Positions 19,501 through 28,561 of a stretch of 64,000 nt of DNA are shown here, in pieces; the stretch's first letter is position 1, and every line of letters starts with the position of its first letter. Made by a program: the position numbers and the translations under genes. The stretch is from NCBI GenBank assembly GCA_001643675.2, contig LSRY02000005.1:1590001-1654000 (forward strand). Direction: 5' to 3'. This stretch comes from Monocercomonoides exilis. Its lineage: Eukaryota; Preaxostyla; Oxymonadida; Polymastigidae. The notes below the pieces were generated by a model. That model saw nothing but the letters and a program-made list of their open reading frames with translations. It did no database searches and had not been told where the DNA came from.

Positions 19501-21664
19501 TGAGGGAGCCCTGAGTTTGCTGGAAGAGGGCAGACGAGGCAGATGGATCTGGTGAATAAGATGTTGATAATGATGAAGATAATGAAAATGAGGAAAGAGA
19601 TGATGCTGATTGTGATGATTGTGAATGTGGTTGAGGAATACCATCAGAGGATATGATGGTTGTAGTTGTTCCATTTCCGGTGATTTTAATGCTGGAAGCG
19701 ATGAAGGTGAGTGTTTGAAGAGGAACAAATGTTGAGCTGAGGAGTGTGAGGGATGCGTCTTGCAGAAGAGCGAAGCCATCGAGGGAATACTCGATGGTGG
19801 CACATGGAGTCTGTCGTGGTCTACCACAAGCATAGTCATCAACACCGCTGTTGGCAACGACTTTGTTCTGATCAATGATTGGTAGCCAGCCATTGAACAC
19901 TGCGTTGTCAGCTTGTCCATTATTCCAGACTCTTTTTGTTGGGGTTGTTGAGCAGCAATTCTCGAACGGGGATTGAGTGATGCTGCTACCATTGAAAAAT
20001 ACATCGTTTCCTCTACCATTTTTGGCGGAGTTGCCTTCGAAGAAGCAGAATATGATGAATTTGACTTCATTCATCCAATCGTATGTTCTTGTGCAACACA
20101 GCGCAGCGCCACCATAGGAAGTTGATGAACTTGTCAATTTGTTGTTTATGAATTGGCAATCATTAACCAAAAATTGATTTGGTTTATTTTGTGGAGGATC
20201 TGCAAATGTGAGAGAGCCGGCAGCATCGCCTCCAGTATTTGAGATGCACTTGCTTTTGGAAAACAAGAATTGAGCATTTGAAGATAAGGAGCTGATAGCA
20301 AAATGCCAACCAGTTCCACACCAATCTGTTATTGAACAACTTTCCACCCTGTTTTCTGAGAATGCCCAAACAGAATTTGATTGTGGCCAAGCTATGCAAT
20401 TTGCTCCTTCATGAGCAGCAGAACAACTTGTGAAATTGGATTTTGCGATGTTCACATTTAACAACAATTCACAATATAACGCTCCACCATGGCTATTACC
20501 TGTGCATGAACAATTGTTGAATGAGCAAGAAGTGATTGTGAGATTTGCATTTATGCGGTTAACATAAAGCGCTCCTCCATCACTTGATCCACCAGTTGTA
20601 TTTTCCCATTCGCACCATTCAAAGCGATGGCTGTTAACATCGAATGAAGTCAATCTTCCAGGTTTCACTCTTTGAGTTTCAGTTCCAACATGTACTACAG
20701 CAGCATTGGCTGAAGAACGAGTTTGGCGAAGAAAAGAGGTATTGAAGGCAGAGAGGGAAGTGAATGGGCTGTTGAGGTTGGGGAGGATGGCTCCATCGAC
20801 GGGGTTGTGAGTGTGCAGGAAGATGGTTGAGTGGACAAAGATAGAGAAACGAAGAGATAAGAAGGGTATTGTGTTTGTGTTAGTGTTTGTGTTAGTGTTT
20901 GTGGTGATTGTGGTGGTGGTGAATGAGTTGTGTGTGTGTGTGGGTTTGGCAGGAATGGTGTGTGTGGATTGTGGTGCAGTGGTGATGTTTGTGAAGAGTG
21001 TGTCCGAGAGATGGAGATCGAGGTGGATTTGAAGATGACGATAGAGAAGGGAAGAAGAAGAGGATGATGAAGGAGAAAAAAGGAAGGGATTGTGGAGGGA
21101 GATGAACGAGGAGAAAGAGGAATGGGAGATGGAGAAGGAAGTGGAGATTGAGGAGTGTGCATCTGGGAGGAGATTATTTGGGATGGAGAAGAGGGGGAAG
21201 GAGATGATGGCTGGTTGAGGGATTGCGAGGGAGAAGTTGGTGAGAGAAAGGGAGCTGTGAGAAGAGAGGAAAAGTGCGTGGCTGGCATCTGCGTGGATTC
21301 GGCAGGTGGAGGAGAAAATGGTGCATGATGAGTGATGTTGCGCAGCGAGGAATGCACAGCCACCAAGAGGTTCCATGACGAGATCGCTCACACACAACGA
21401 GGTGTTGATGATATTCACATTTGTTCGAGCACAACTGACACGATCACCTGATGAAAATATGACTTTTGCTGCACCTATGCCTTTTTTATTGTAGTATTTG
21501 TTGCTGCTGTTTTCAACGCTGATCGTGCTTTCTGGCATCTCCCAATTCATTTCTTGTTGATTTTGTTTTTCAGCAATGCCTCTGTCATTGACGCAATTGA
21601 CAACAACCAATATCAGAGCAACAATATTTATTGCAACTTTTGCGCTGGTGGAGAACCTCACCAT
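13589..21664 (-). CDS. Giant beta-helix surface receptor with C-terminal pseudokinase
   Basis: A single exon of 2,691 residues. I chose ATG 21664 because it is followed at once by a signal-peptide-like segment (MVRFSTSAKVAINIVALILV); an in-frame start 43 codons upstream would place a poor sequence before it. Residues about 30-2200 are a Ser/Thr/Asn-rich ectodomain of short repeats with Asn-ladder and Cys patterns (for example NITSCSFNNCSC, GGALYVNR), typical of right-handed beta-helix/pectin-lyase folds. A single membrane segment lies near 2236-2264 (ALIVIILLVVTLLIVLIV), then a basic stop-transfer WRRAK. The tail (about 2450-2691) resembles a TKL-type kinase C-lobe: LSPHIVLFSEH, RWKAPELL, FSIGMMLWECL, IPFGEYEG and SDRPSL. 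It has no HRD or DFG, so it is a pseudokinase. Surface sensing or adhesion is inference. A fragment of a relative lies at 55.3 kb. Confidence 0.85.
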   Translation of the reverse strand: MVRFSTSAKVAINIVALILVVVNCVNDRGIAEKQNQQEMNWEMPESTISVENSSNKYYNKKGIGAAKVIFSSGDRVSCARTNVNIINTSLCVSDLVMEPLGGCAFLAAQHHSSCTIFSSTCRIHADASHALFLSSHSSLSLTNFSLAIPQPAIISFPLFSIPNNLLPDAHSSISTSFSISHSSFSSFISLHNPFLFSPSSSSSSSLLYRHLQIHLDLHLSDTLFTNITTAPQSTHTIPAKPTHTHNSFTTTTITTNTNTNTNTNTIPFLSLRFSIFVHSTIFLHTHNPVDGAILPNLNSPFTSLSAFNTSFLRQTRSSANAAVVHVGTETQRVKPGRLTSFDVNSHRFEWCEWENTTGGSSDGGALYVNRINANLTITSCSFNNCSCTGNSHGGALYCELLLNVNIAKSNFTSCSAAHEGANCIAWPQSNSVWAFSENRVESCSITDWCGTGWHFAISSLSSNAQFLFSKSKCISNTGGDAAGSLTFADPPQNKPNQFLVNDCQFINNKLTSSSTSYGGAALCCTRTYDWMNEVKFIIFCFFEGNSAKNGRGNDVFFNGSSITQSPFENCCSTTPTKRVWNNGQADNAVFNGWLPIIDQNKVVANSGVDDYACGRPRQTPCATIEYSLDGFALLQDASLTLLSSTFVPLQTLTFIASSIKITGNGTTTTIISSDGIPQPHSQSSQSASSLSSFSLSSSLSTSYSPDPSASSALFQQTQGSLTVSALAIAHNSSNQITPILFHLFQNSPSLKLNTTTITGTTPSSSSITTPLFFLTAGSLALNHTAITSLALSSQSIFHLTSLTAPLTLNSSNITHITSTATPASCVLSSATSPALSLSLTNCTITNIDSAPQHQQTSTDGGCISFASSASTNTFSVRNTTFSTCCVSEDTSSGGRGGALMIEFNQGSQVSESSFSITNIVFSANKASVGRDMYFVCESFAASVKEPFFAFMRSIAEKDNSVVGHDRTQMFRDWDVNLFIFLDGYTSDSVYVDGTSGVEEVYCGLEKAPCLNVNYGMGHLKRSQNIKQEIILCANSSVTGCLDVGGMNVKAKSETIVGVECKREVSGVEECILKSTLVTEIQFIGIIVPSRFNRAITSVIESTTQNGELHMKNCAISAIGGNKNTIGFSLIKSTGKMVELDSVTISDVKSSVALFSISPSSGTVNEGEGEGEYKVKLLNCTMEGCSLDDSSFGESPLMISSSVLFENSNFSNIENKGSEEGGVAKVTLQGNEKLDIKSTNVSSCSLLKSNGKGGFLYLDCQNCLNEKPFVFDAGITFVNNKAAIGKNVFIMGKDFNTSVTNDSFKFDYSSMKDDMTLFVGSDNFHSNKDLFMFLIPYSSFEIFISAEGFDVTRCGSEEEPCFTMWKGMENMEIGTRMKTIQIEGSTVIQDSFNVSNYQIKKSVKMGEENVKATLNFEKAIGNQLEYFMENDVHLELMNIQLQLTSGFNNSAKTIISNINGDLVITGCSFHSEAEVNNGFDCVFVDAIGGSVEVNDLSIESCNVGNSIFAINDVGVSCHFVNIHVKSLNESGGCILSIKKSEAGLKINEGGEEMNLNIDNSSFSGVKRSDNGASIFESKSEKKICLVVNESSIIEGKAEESEKGGAIFFTLGASGSMKMIETIISHCSCGSTTGKGGGVHLATKETEFLDFVFVGMKFSVNTAKVGNDIFIECFNITSQINETQFRFDLREGHYSRMNAIYGIDCCEHIEDTDLIDFVTIYQSDTIIVSSVNGSDERQCGTNTLPCHSIDYGLMHLTSDFMSLMFIVKESVIEGELDLEEMSLSSKSRGLCEVEVKSDITRTRKTLVTTTGTVSLLRMNIIFDSNFIYSHESLISPEGEILEIMNCSFTTKQLPEEGNAEYASIPFHLLNMEKGELQLMECKVNNLILHKSALSLSSPHPSAINSLMFCNSTVKTSLIEINECGQMNMEKVRTENITIEGNDESLISCFSMKKTMQLTNCTIDGVSSKTTKGKLMKVEDCVDVKMDSCIFDGSSNERNELHLNKEEEEICRWSGSLVDVVKSSVLMKDTTISNSPEGGITMSGGSVKIEMGLFENNNPSIEGYPSLRRNIICSDSGTLNVMSLKGGDGWERNTSLWMLNDGCSFEGIVSERDSSFFIPVLESVEAKEEANRMKFIFKGMLLVPCNLSFSVVKRKGEEKEIEKHDFDGNGFLSETEVEGSVAKDLISSCEDEIEVSVHILFGNAESPSLTDSFILKNRSEPKENGDERIVEGGKEGKSSWALIVIILLVVTLLIVLIVSIVLAVRWRRAKIENKDLREIVNDSVKKDPKLIEMVTMEMSPEAQWRRAEIEAEKKNEERIKKRINGKEMVHSESEEYLLSESGSTEYILGKDSDKIPEWMLEKIDEKEEEETRKRTPSPSISSTCSTDSDSTFVRGEDLCPTTSSMSNLVDAMACSSPHEKLIVDLRDSLFMLLHGRNEKKEMAIGSLQEREQTAAQILFWVANGALHSFDEMENPLSSLANLSPHIVLFSEHMVICIAMHSDCSSDDSSDSSSISSLTIVSSSSNISLMSERFTDSPPPSSAFEDDENARKEFLRWKAPELLMNKKMGATKESVAFSIGMMLWECLTLQIPFGEYEGDVAGQKIANGERPSTDTIQDSKLTNLVQSMLSSTVSDRPSLVFLKSECIRLFPQNACNFTVSDAIDLAMESNCSECNNGSCSTKKSSKTTTQTLVEQ

Positions 21665-23649
21665 GGAAGAAGATGAAAGAAAAAACTGAAAACAAAAATT
21701 CCTGCGCCCAATATATTTATATATTCCATTTAAATTATTTTTTTGAAACATCTGAAAATGAATCTGATATTTTCTCAAATATATTGTTGTCAAATCTTGA
21801 CAATTAAATAATTATTTGATTACATGATAAATCTCTTTTGTGAAAAAAATAAGTGAATATCATAAAAAAAATAAAGAAAAGCAATCAATTTTTGAATAAA
21901 CTTAATTTTGTTTTTTCACAAAACAGGAAATTTGAATTAATGCATTTTTTGTTAAATTGAAATTAATATTGAAATCAGATTGCATTTATGTTTGTATATT
22001 GTGGAAAAGTTCATTTTAACAAATCATTAAAGCAAATTCTCATGATGAAACTTTTGAAAGACAAAATCAAATCCTTTTCATTTTTTCTTCACATCAATCT
22101 ATCGTAATGCAGAACTGTTTTTGAAACTTGTGATTTGATTCGCTCTGTTGATTTCTCAAACAGTTGAAGACAACATTGAAATGATGAGAAAGAATAATTA
22201 AAATGAAAAACAAAAAGAAATCTGTTGTTCTCATCAGCAGAGGAATTAATATGGAACATTGTCAGCTTTATTGAAAGACTTCAATGAAAGGTTTTCATCA
22301 ATGAAGTTATTTGATTGGATTTATCTTCTTCCAAAAGCAATCGATTCATAATATTCAACCATGATGACCATGAAAGATGATATTGAAAGAGTGATAAACG
22401 AGATTGATGCAAACAAAGCATTTGGATCATATCAGTACAGATGGTGAAAAGCCAAAGAAGAAGTATTTTCTGAAGAATAAAATTTGAAAAAAAAGATAAA
22501 TTGATGAGAAATCCAACATTCATATGTTGCTTTGTTTTCTTGAAACGATAATGATAGCAAAAGAAGGATTTCAGTACTGCTCAACTCTGATTGTTCGTTT
22601 TCAAAGAATACCAAAGAAAATGAATCATATAACTTGTTGCTTTCTTTATTCACACTGAACAGAAACTTCCTTATCATATGTGTTTCTCAGTTGCTCTGCC
22701 TCCATACCTCCAGATACAAAAGAATAAAGAAGAATTTCTTTTTCTCCATCTCAGAAGAAACATTGCCTTGTTAGTCTCCCTTGCTTTTTTGAGTATTTTT
22801 CCTTTCTTTGACAACGGATTTCACTGCCTAATGAGTTCAGAAAATAAATTGAAATTGACATCCCATCTTAAAAGTGATAATTTTGTTCTTTGATAATAAA
22901 GATGATCTTCACATATTGTTTTTGTTTTCAACAAAAAGATATAACTCATTTCATGAAAAAAGAAAACGAACGTGTCTTTATCTCCATCAACAATCATCAT
23001 TTTCCATTCGTCTCATGAAAGGCTCCACTTCTTATCTGTTCATTTTCCAATTTGTTATTTAAATCTCAATCCAAGTTTGCTTTCCATTGGTCATTTCTTT
23101 CCTTTCAACCTCCTTGAGAGAAGAGAGAATAAAAAGAAAAGAGGACAAGCATTTCACATCATTGTTCCTTGATTGAATATATAGAGAAGAACAAACAGTT
23201 GTTTTTCTTTTTCAACAATGTCGTTTTCTTGTTTTCCTATTCTCTAGAGACAAATTCACTTCTAAAATCAGATTGTGCACACTCTTCAAATAATCAGAAA
23301 TTCCACATCGATCAATCTGAAACAACCTCCTTCATGAATTGTTGAATTGATTTGAAACGTACAAATGTGTTTCTTTTCGGTCTTTTTCAATTCAGTCATT
23401 TCATTTTGCTCTACACTCTTTGACATTGTTTTTGACAAATCAAATCAATTGGAATTGAAATTGCCCCACTATCATTTTATCAAACAATCAACAATGTTTT
23501 TGTGCTCCAACCTCTTTAATTGAAATGAAAACTGCATTTGAGAGACATGAATCCTGCATTGTGTAATTCTGAATGAAAGGATATGAGCGGAGTCAGCACA
23601 AAGATGGAGCACTTGAAATGACTTCAAAGTGAAAGTTTTCAATTCTTTT
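21665..23649. other. Gap without a supported gene
   Basis: The 5' flank of the giant receptor gene (presumed promoter in the first few hundred bases, AT-rich, no clear motif) followed by sequence with only short frames. Nothing recognisable on either strand. Confidence 0.5.
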
Positions 23650-24545
23650 TTATTTTTGGCATTCTTTTCAATTCCTTTTATGATTGTGATTTTTTTTGAT
23701 AAGCTTTTCTGTGAGTTGGAGTGTTGCATGGAAATAGAGAAGAAGCAGAGAATTGAAGAGATAAATGAGGTGATGCACAAAAGGGAGAAAGAAGAGATTG
23801 TTTTTGTTATTCAGAAAGAATTGTTCAGTTTTATTGAGAAATCGATTGAAGAAAAGAAATCGATGGTGGAAAGAGCCATTCTGATACTGAAGCTAGTGGG
23901 ATATTCAACAGTGATGAGATGAATTCTGAGTGGTTGTTTTTTTGTAACTCTTCATTGAGCAGATTATTCGACAGGATAAATATCGTTGGAAAAAAGAGTG
24001 AAGAACTTCTTGTTGATCTTTGCAAATGCCCTCTTCTGCTGGACAACATGTGATCATCGAACTTCCATGAAATCGTCATGTCTTGTCTTCCGAAAGCTTG
24101 ACTGAGCAAAGAAGAAAGAAAAGCAATTCAAAAAGAAGTGGAAATGGAATTGTTGACTTTGAGTCGTTTTGGAGTGTTTGAGGAGTGAAATTGAGCTGTC
24201 ATTGCTGGTTCGGGAAACACGTTGGTGTTTTCATCAAATGGGAAACAGAAAAGAGAAATAGAGCTGTTTTTCGAGGAGATGAGATAAATCATCGAAAATG
24301 AAGAAGAACACAGAAATCTGACAAAACAAGCATTTGAATGTTCATGGCAGATTCCGTTCATCAGAAGTTTTGAAAAAGGTGGTTGCAGAAGAGATGAATT
24401 TTGTGAGAGAGGTTTCAAGAGAACTGGATGAGTTGATGAGACAGGTGGATTTGAAGATGAAAGAAGATGAGAAGGAGGAAAAGGAAGATGAATGAGATAA
24501 ATTTTTAACTTTCGTTTTTCTTGATGAAAATGAAAGATGAAGAAT
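23650..24545 (+). pseudogene. Decayed member of a multicopy family, copy A
   Basis: Frame fragments encode EIEKKQRIEEINEVMHK and SIEEKKSMVERAILILK near 23730-23900. Further on come pieces around FRSSEVLKKVVAEEMNFVRE and SRELDELMRQVDLKMKE (24360-24460). Several stop codons and frame changes separate them. The whole stretch aligns in inverted orientation with 63110-64000, and the 23940-24030 part is nearly identical. The protein style (EEINEV, ILLLK, then a late ELDEL block) matches a very large helical-repeat family that I recall from Monocercomonoides. Its function is unknown to me. This copy cannot make a full protein. Confidence 0.7.
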
Positions 24546-25279
24546 ATTTCAAATTGAGTGAGTGTATAGTGAGTATGTGTTGAAAAGCAAGAGTGAATAA
24601 AAGCGAAACTTTTCGCATATTTCTTTCTTTTTTTCAAGGAAACAGCAAATCTCAAAGACACACATTGGGACTTTGTTTGAGGCTGTTATTGTGGACTGGA
24701 TTTCAAAGGAAATGCAGAAATCAACACAAAATGAAAAAGAAGTCCATTGTTGTTAAAATTCGGTTTGAGTTTCTTTCAAGAAGAATGAAAGAAAGAACAA
24801 ATAATGAAGAAGATGAAGCAAAAAGAAATTCTGCATTAAAAGAAGATGATTGAAAAGTGTAAAGAAGAAGCATTGGAAGATTTCATAATTGGATTGCATG
24901 ATTAGGTGATGAAAAGAATGTTTTGATTCAACTGTTTATTAGGTTTTTTATTAGGATCATCTTTTTGAACCTTTGTTTCGGAAGTATTTGTTGAAAAGTT
25001 CGTTCATCACTCCAACAACTTGAAAAAGAAGAAAGAAAGAAAGAAAGAAAAAGTGATAAAAAAACAGCATCATGAATATTTCGATAGACTTTTTATGATT
25101 CATACATATTCATTCGAATGATTGTTTTTAAAAATGAAAGAACTAACATTTTCCAAAAAATCAAGAAAAAAACGTTTAAATTATTTATTGTTAATTATCA
25201 AACAGAATTGTTGAAGAAATGTCAAAATTCTTTTTGACCGATGTGTTAATTTGAATTGCGTTGAATAAAAATAATTAAA
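24546..25279. other. Gap without a supported gene
   Basis: Sequence downstream of the coiled-coil gene, with short Lys/Glu-rich frames (up to 86 codons) that look like continued decay of the family at 23.65-24.55 kb. No domain recognised. Confidence 0.45.
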
Positions 25280-28222
25280 TCATGCTTTTAACCGACTGTG
25301 ATTTATCTTGCTTCTATCTGCAAAACAAACGTATTCACGTTCAGTTGTATCACTTTCGCTTTCTTCAACTTCATCATCTTCATCATCTTCACCTTCCTCC
25401 TCTTCTTCTTCTTCCTCTTCTTCTTCTTCAGCTTCTTCAGCTTCTTCCTCGGATTTTTCTTCATTTTCTTCTTTGCTATCGTTTCCGCTTTTTTCATTTT
25501 CTTCAAAAACATTTCTTCCTGTGTAAATTTCTTCTTCTTTTCGAGATCTTTCTTTAAAGATATTAGATGATTTCTTTGATCCAACATGCTTTGACTTCGC
25601 AGAAGACTGGAATGTAGAACTAACTGAAGATGGATTTTGAGAAGAAAGCATTTCATCAAAATTGTAATGTTCTGAATAATTAGATTGAGGTGCAAATTTA
25701 TCAGATGAAGAAGAAGGAATCTGCTTATGAGGATGTGGAGTGTCAATGCTTGTTGAGGCCTCTACGAGATGCGTCGGAAGAGGCGATGATGAGGAGAAAG
25801 ATGTCTGATGTTTTGATTCATTACTCTCAATGGACGGATTAGAACGAGAAGAAAGCTGCCTTACAGATACACACGATGTGGGGAATATTCCTTTTCCTTC
25901 TTCATCGAAACTTTCCTCGCTTTCCGTTTTTGTAGAACTTTCGCTTTCAGCATCTGCATTTGAAGCAATTTTTGAAGAATTTGATTCATCTTTTATCACA
26001 TATTTCTTTTCACTTCTACGATGATATCTCTTTTCACTTCTGCTTCTTCGTTTCGGTTCTTTCGATTCGTGCTTCTGACTCCTCTTGCTCTTCTTTTGCT
26101 TCTCTTTTCTATTTTGTGCTTTCATTTCTTTTTCAGTATTCATTTTCTCTTCCTCTAAGAGCTCCCAAAATAATTCTTCCTCGTATTTCTCCTTTTCAAG
26201 TTTTGTCATTTTATCTTTAGTTTTTGTAGACTTTGTAGATTGAAGCTCTTCTTTTCTGTTTTCATTGCGAGGCAATCTTTCACCACTTCTCGCTTTTCGT
26301 TTATGCGAAGCATTACGCGGAGCTCTTACTGACATTGGCTGGGCCTGTAGCCTTCTAAGAATTTGAAACAGTTCTCTCACGCCATATATCGTTTTTCCCT
26401 TATTCCCAAATCCGTCCTCCTTTGTTGTCTGTGCAAGATACTTTGAAGTGAATTCATCGATTTCTAAGTTTTCAGCTGTTTGTTTTTTCTCTTGTGAGAT
26501 TTTCCTGCTTCCTGACAGTTTCTGCTTTCTATTATACGTTGTTCTGCTATCAACACTATGCGACATCCGTAATCCCGCTGAATCAAAATCATTCCTGTCA
26601 TCTTCGTCAAACGAAGATGCGCTGTATCCTCTCATTGCCTGCTTCCTCCGAACTAATCGTTGATTTCTCGCCTGTTCCGCTTTGAGAAGCCTCTTTAAGT
26701 GCTTTATCTCTTCGTTCAGCCGAACAACGCTCTGAGGCCTTGCCTGGCTTGCAAGTCGCTTTGACAATTGCTTTTTCCTTTTGGCACTCGCAGCTTCGGC
26801 TTCGATTTTTGATTGCTCCCTTTTCCTGAAAATCCTGTTTATCTGCAGAATCAATGATGGCAGAAATGTGAACGGAAGAGAAGGGAGATTGGACAGCGGA
26901 ACTGATGCTGCGGGGAGAGGAGGCATTGAAGACGAAGAACGAGGATTGGTGAATGAAGAAGAGGATTGCGGAGTACTCGCAGAATAAGCCTGCGACTGAT
27001 CAAAAACGCTCGAAGGAAAATGGACAAGGCAATCAAGAGGCATCCAAATTGTTTCTTCGTCGTTTAAAGGAGGTATTTGTGATGATTGTGAAGTGTCTCT
27101 CTTGTTAACTCCTTTTTTATTATCACCTTTTTTGGGATCAAGTCCACGATATGATGCTTTCTTTGCTTCACGTTCTGCAATGCGTTTGCATCTTATTTCA
27201 TCAGCTTTGAACTGCTCAAATTCAATTGAAGAAGCGATGCAATACTCCTCTGTGCCTTTCTTCACTTGCTCTCCAAAATATGAATATTCAGGGAATTTTT
27301 CGAGGATTGCAATTAATCTTTGTTGAGAGCGAGAAAGAAGGCGATTCGCTAAAAGCAGCTTGGAACAATTTGTTTTCGTCTTTTCAAATTCGCAAAGTTG
27401 TTCTTTCAGATCGTCAACTTCATCTAACAAATCATCATTGTTATCCTCTTCTTCAAGTAGTTTTTTTTCAATATTCCTTTTATCATTCTCAACTGATTTC
27501 AAATCGTGTTCAAGTTGGAGAGTTTTGGCTATCAAACTTGAAATATCTTTCGCTTGTTGAGAGGAATTCGATTTTTCTTGTTGAAAAGAGGTTGTCTGAT
27601 ATCAAAAAAAAAAAAAAAAATCAGTGAAAAATATCAAATTTTTCAAAAATGAAAAATGAATGTTTTGGAAATGTTATTTGGAGTTACATACAAGATTTTC
27701 GTTCAATTGCCGCAACGCAGCGACATCTAAAACATGAGCTTGCTTTTCATCTTCAAAGTTTTGAAGATGAATTGAATTTTCATTTTTTAATTGTTGCACT
27801 GTCATTTTTTCCGTTTGTAATGATATTTCAAGATCGTGTATATGTATTTCAGCATCTTTGATCCTTTGTTGAAGTTGATCATTCGAGTTTTGAAAAAAGC
27901 GACTTGTTGTTCGAAGTTCGTCAACAGCATCATTTAACTCTTGGTTTTTCTTTGTTAGATGCTCAATCTCTGTTGAATACTTTTTGTAAATAGTATTTGC
28001 TGCACTTTTAACGTGACTTTTATATTCATTCCAAGCTTTTTGCAAATTGTTTTGGTCATCATCTTTTAAGCTACATGATCCTGAAAGCAAAATTGAAATC
28101 TCATCTTTTTCGCTTAATATAAAATTTTGAAGTGTTAACGAGTCATTAAAAAACGATTTCATGTAAATATCTTTTAAAAAAAGTTTAATCAATGAATATT
28201 TTCTTAAGGGTATTCTTTTCAA
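25280..28222 (-). CDS. Coiled-coil, Ser/Lys/Glu-rich protein, two exons
   Basis: Exon 1 runs 28222-27692 and exon 2 27595-25280. The intron (27691-27596) has donor GTATGT and acceptor CAG and contains a run of 17 A/T bases; phase 0 is kept. The product is about 948 residues. The N-terminal 250 residues are heptad-like (IEHLTKKNQELNDAVDELR, LEISLQTEKMTVQQLKNEN, VENDKRNIEKKLLEEEDN), so a long coiled coil is likely. A Pro/Ser-rich linker, a second basic coiled coil (KRKKQLSKRLA, IKHLKRLLKAEQARNQRL), Arg/Lys/Ser-rich stretches and an acidic tail of poly-Glu then Asp follow. The start is uncertain: Met codons exist at 28222 and 28159 and an upstream exon is possible. I do not recognise the protein; a cytoskeletal, centrosome-like or chromatin role would be speculation. 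Confidence 0.7.
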
Positions 28223-28370
28223 AATCCAAATTTTTGAGAATTTTCATCATTGTAATCTAACACTTTAATAGAGAAAAAACAAAAATTTCCGTTGAATATC
28301 AAAAAATTAATTTCTATGTATTATTTCAAACAAAATCGAAATTGATTAATTTTATTAAAAAGCAAATTGA

Positions 28371-28404
<34 letters not shown>

Positions 28405-28561
28405 ATTAACCTTCAAAAACATATAAAAATGAGTTTAAGAAGCTATTTTTCAATTAAAAATAAAATAAAATTCTAAAGTGTTTCCCTGAAGTTTTTTATT
28501 TCAAATGTTGCTCTTATAAGCAAGCAAACGAAAAGTTATAAAAAATAATATTTTGAATGCT
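28223..28561. other. Short AT-rich intergenic gap
   Basis: The gap lies between two minus-strand genes. It must hold the 3' end of the DCAF-like gene's transcript and the promoter of the coiled-coil gene. It includes an A tract of about 30 (28372-28402). No other feature seen. Confidence 0.5.

Noticed and set aside
21665-21793. Upstream start for the giant receptor
   Set aside because: The extra 43 residues hide the signal peptide and have spacer-like composition. The ATG at 21664 directly precedes a hydrophobic leader.
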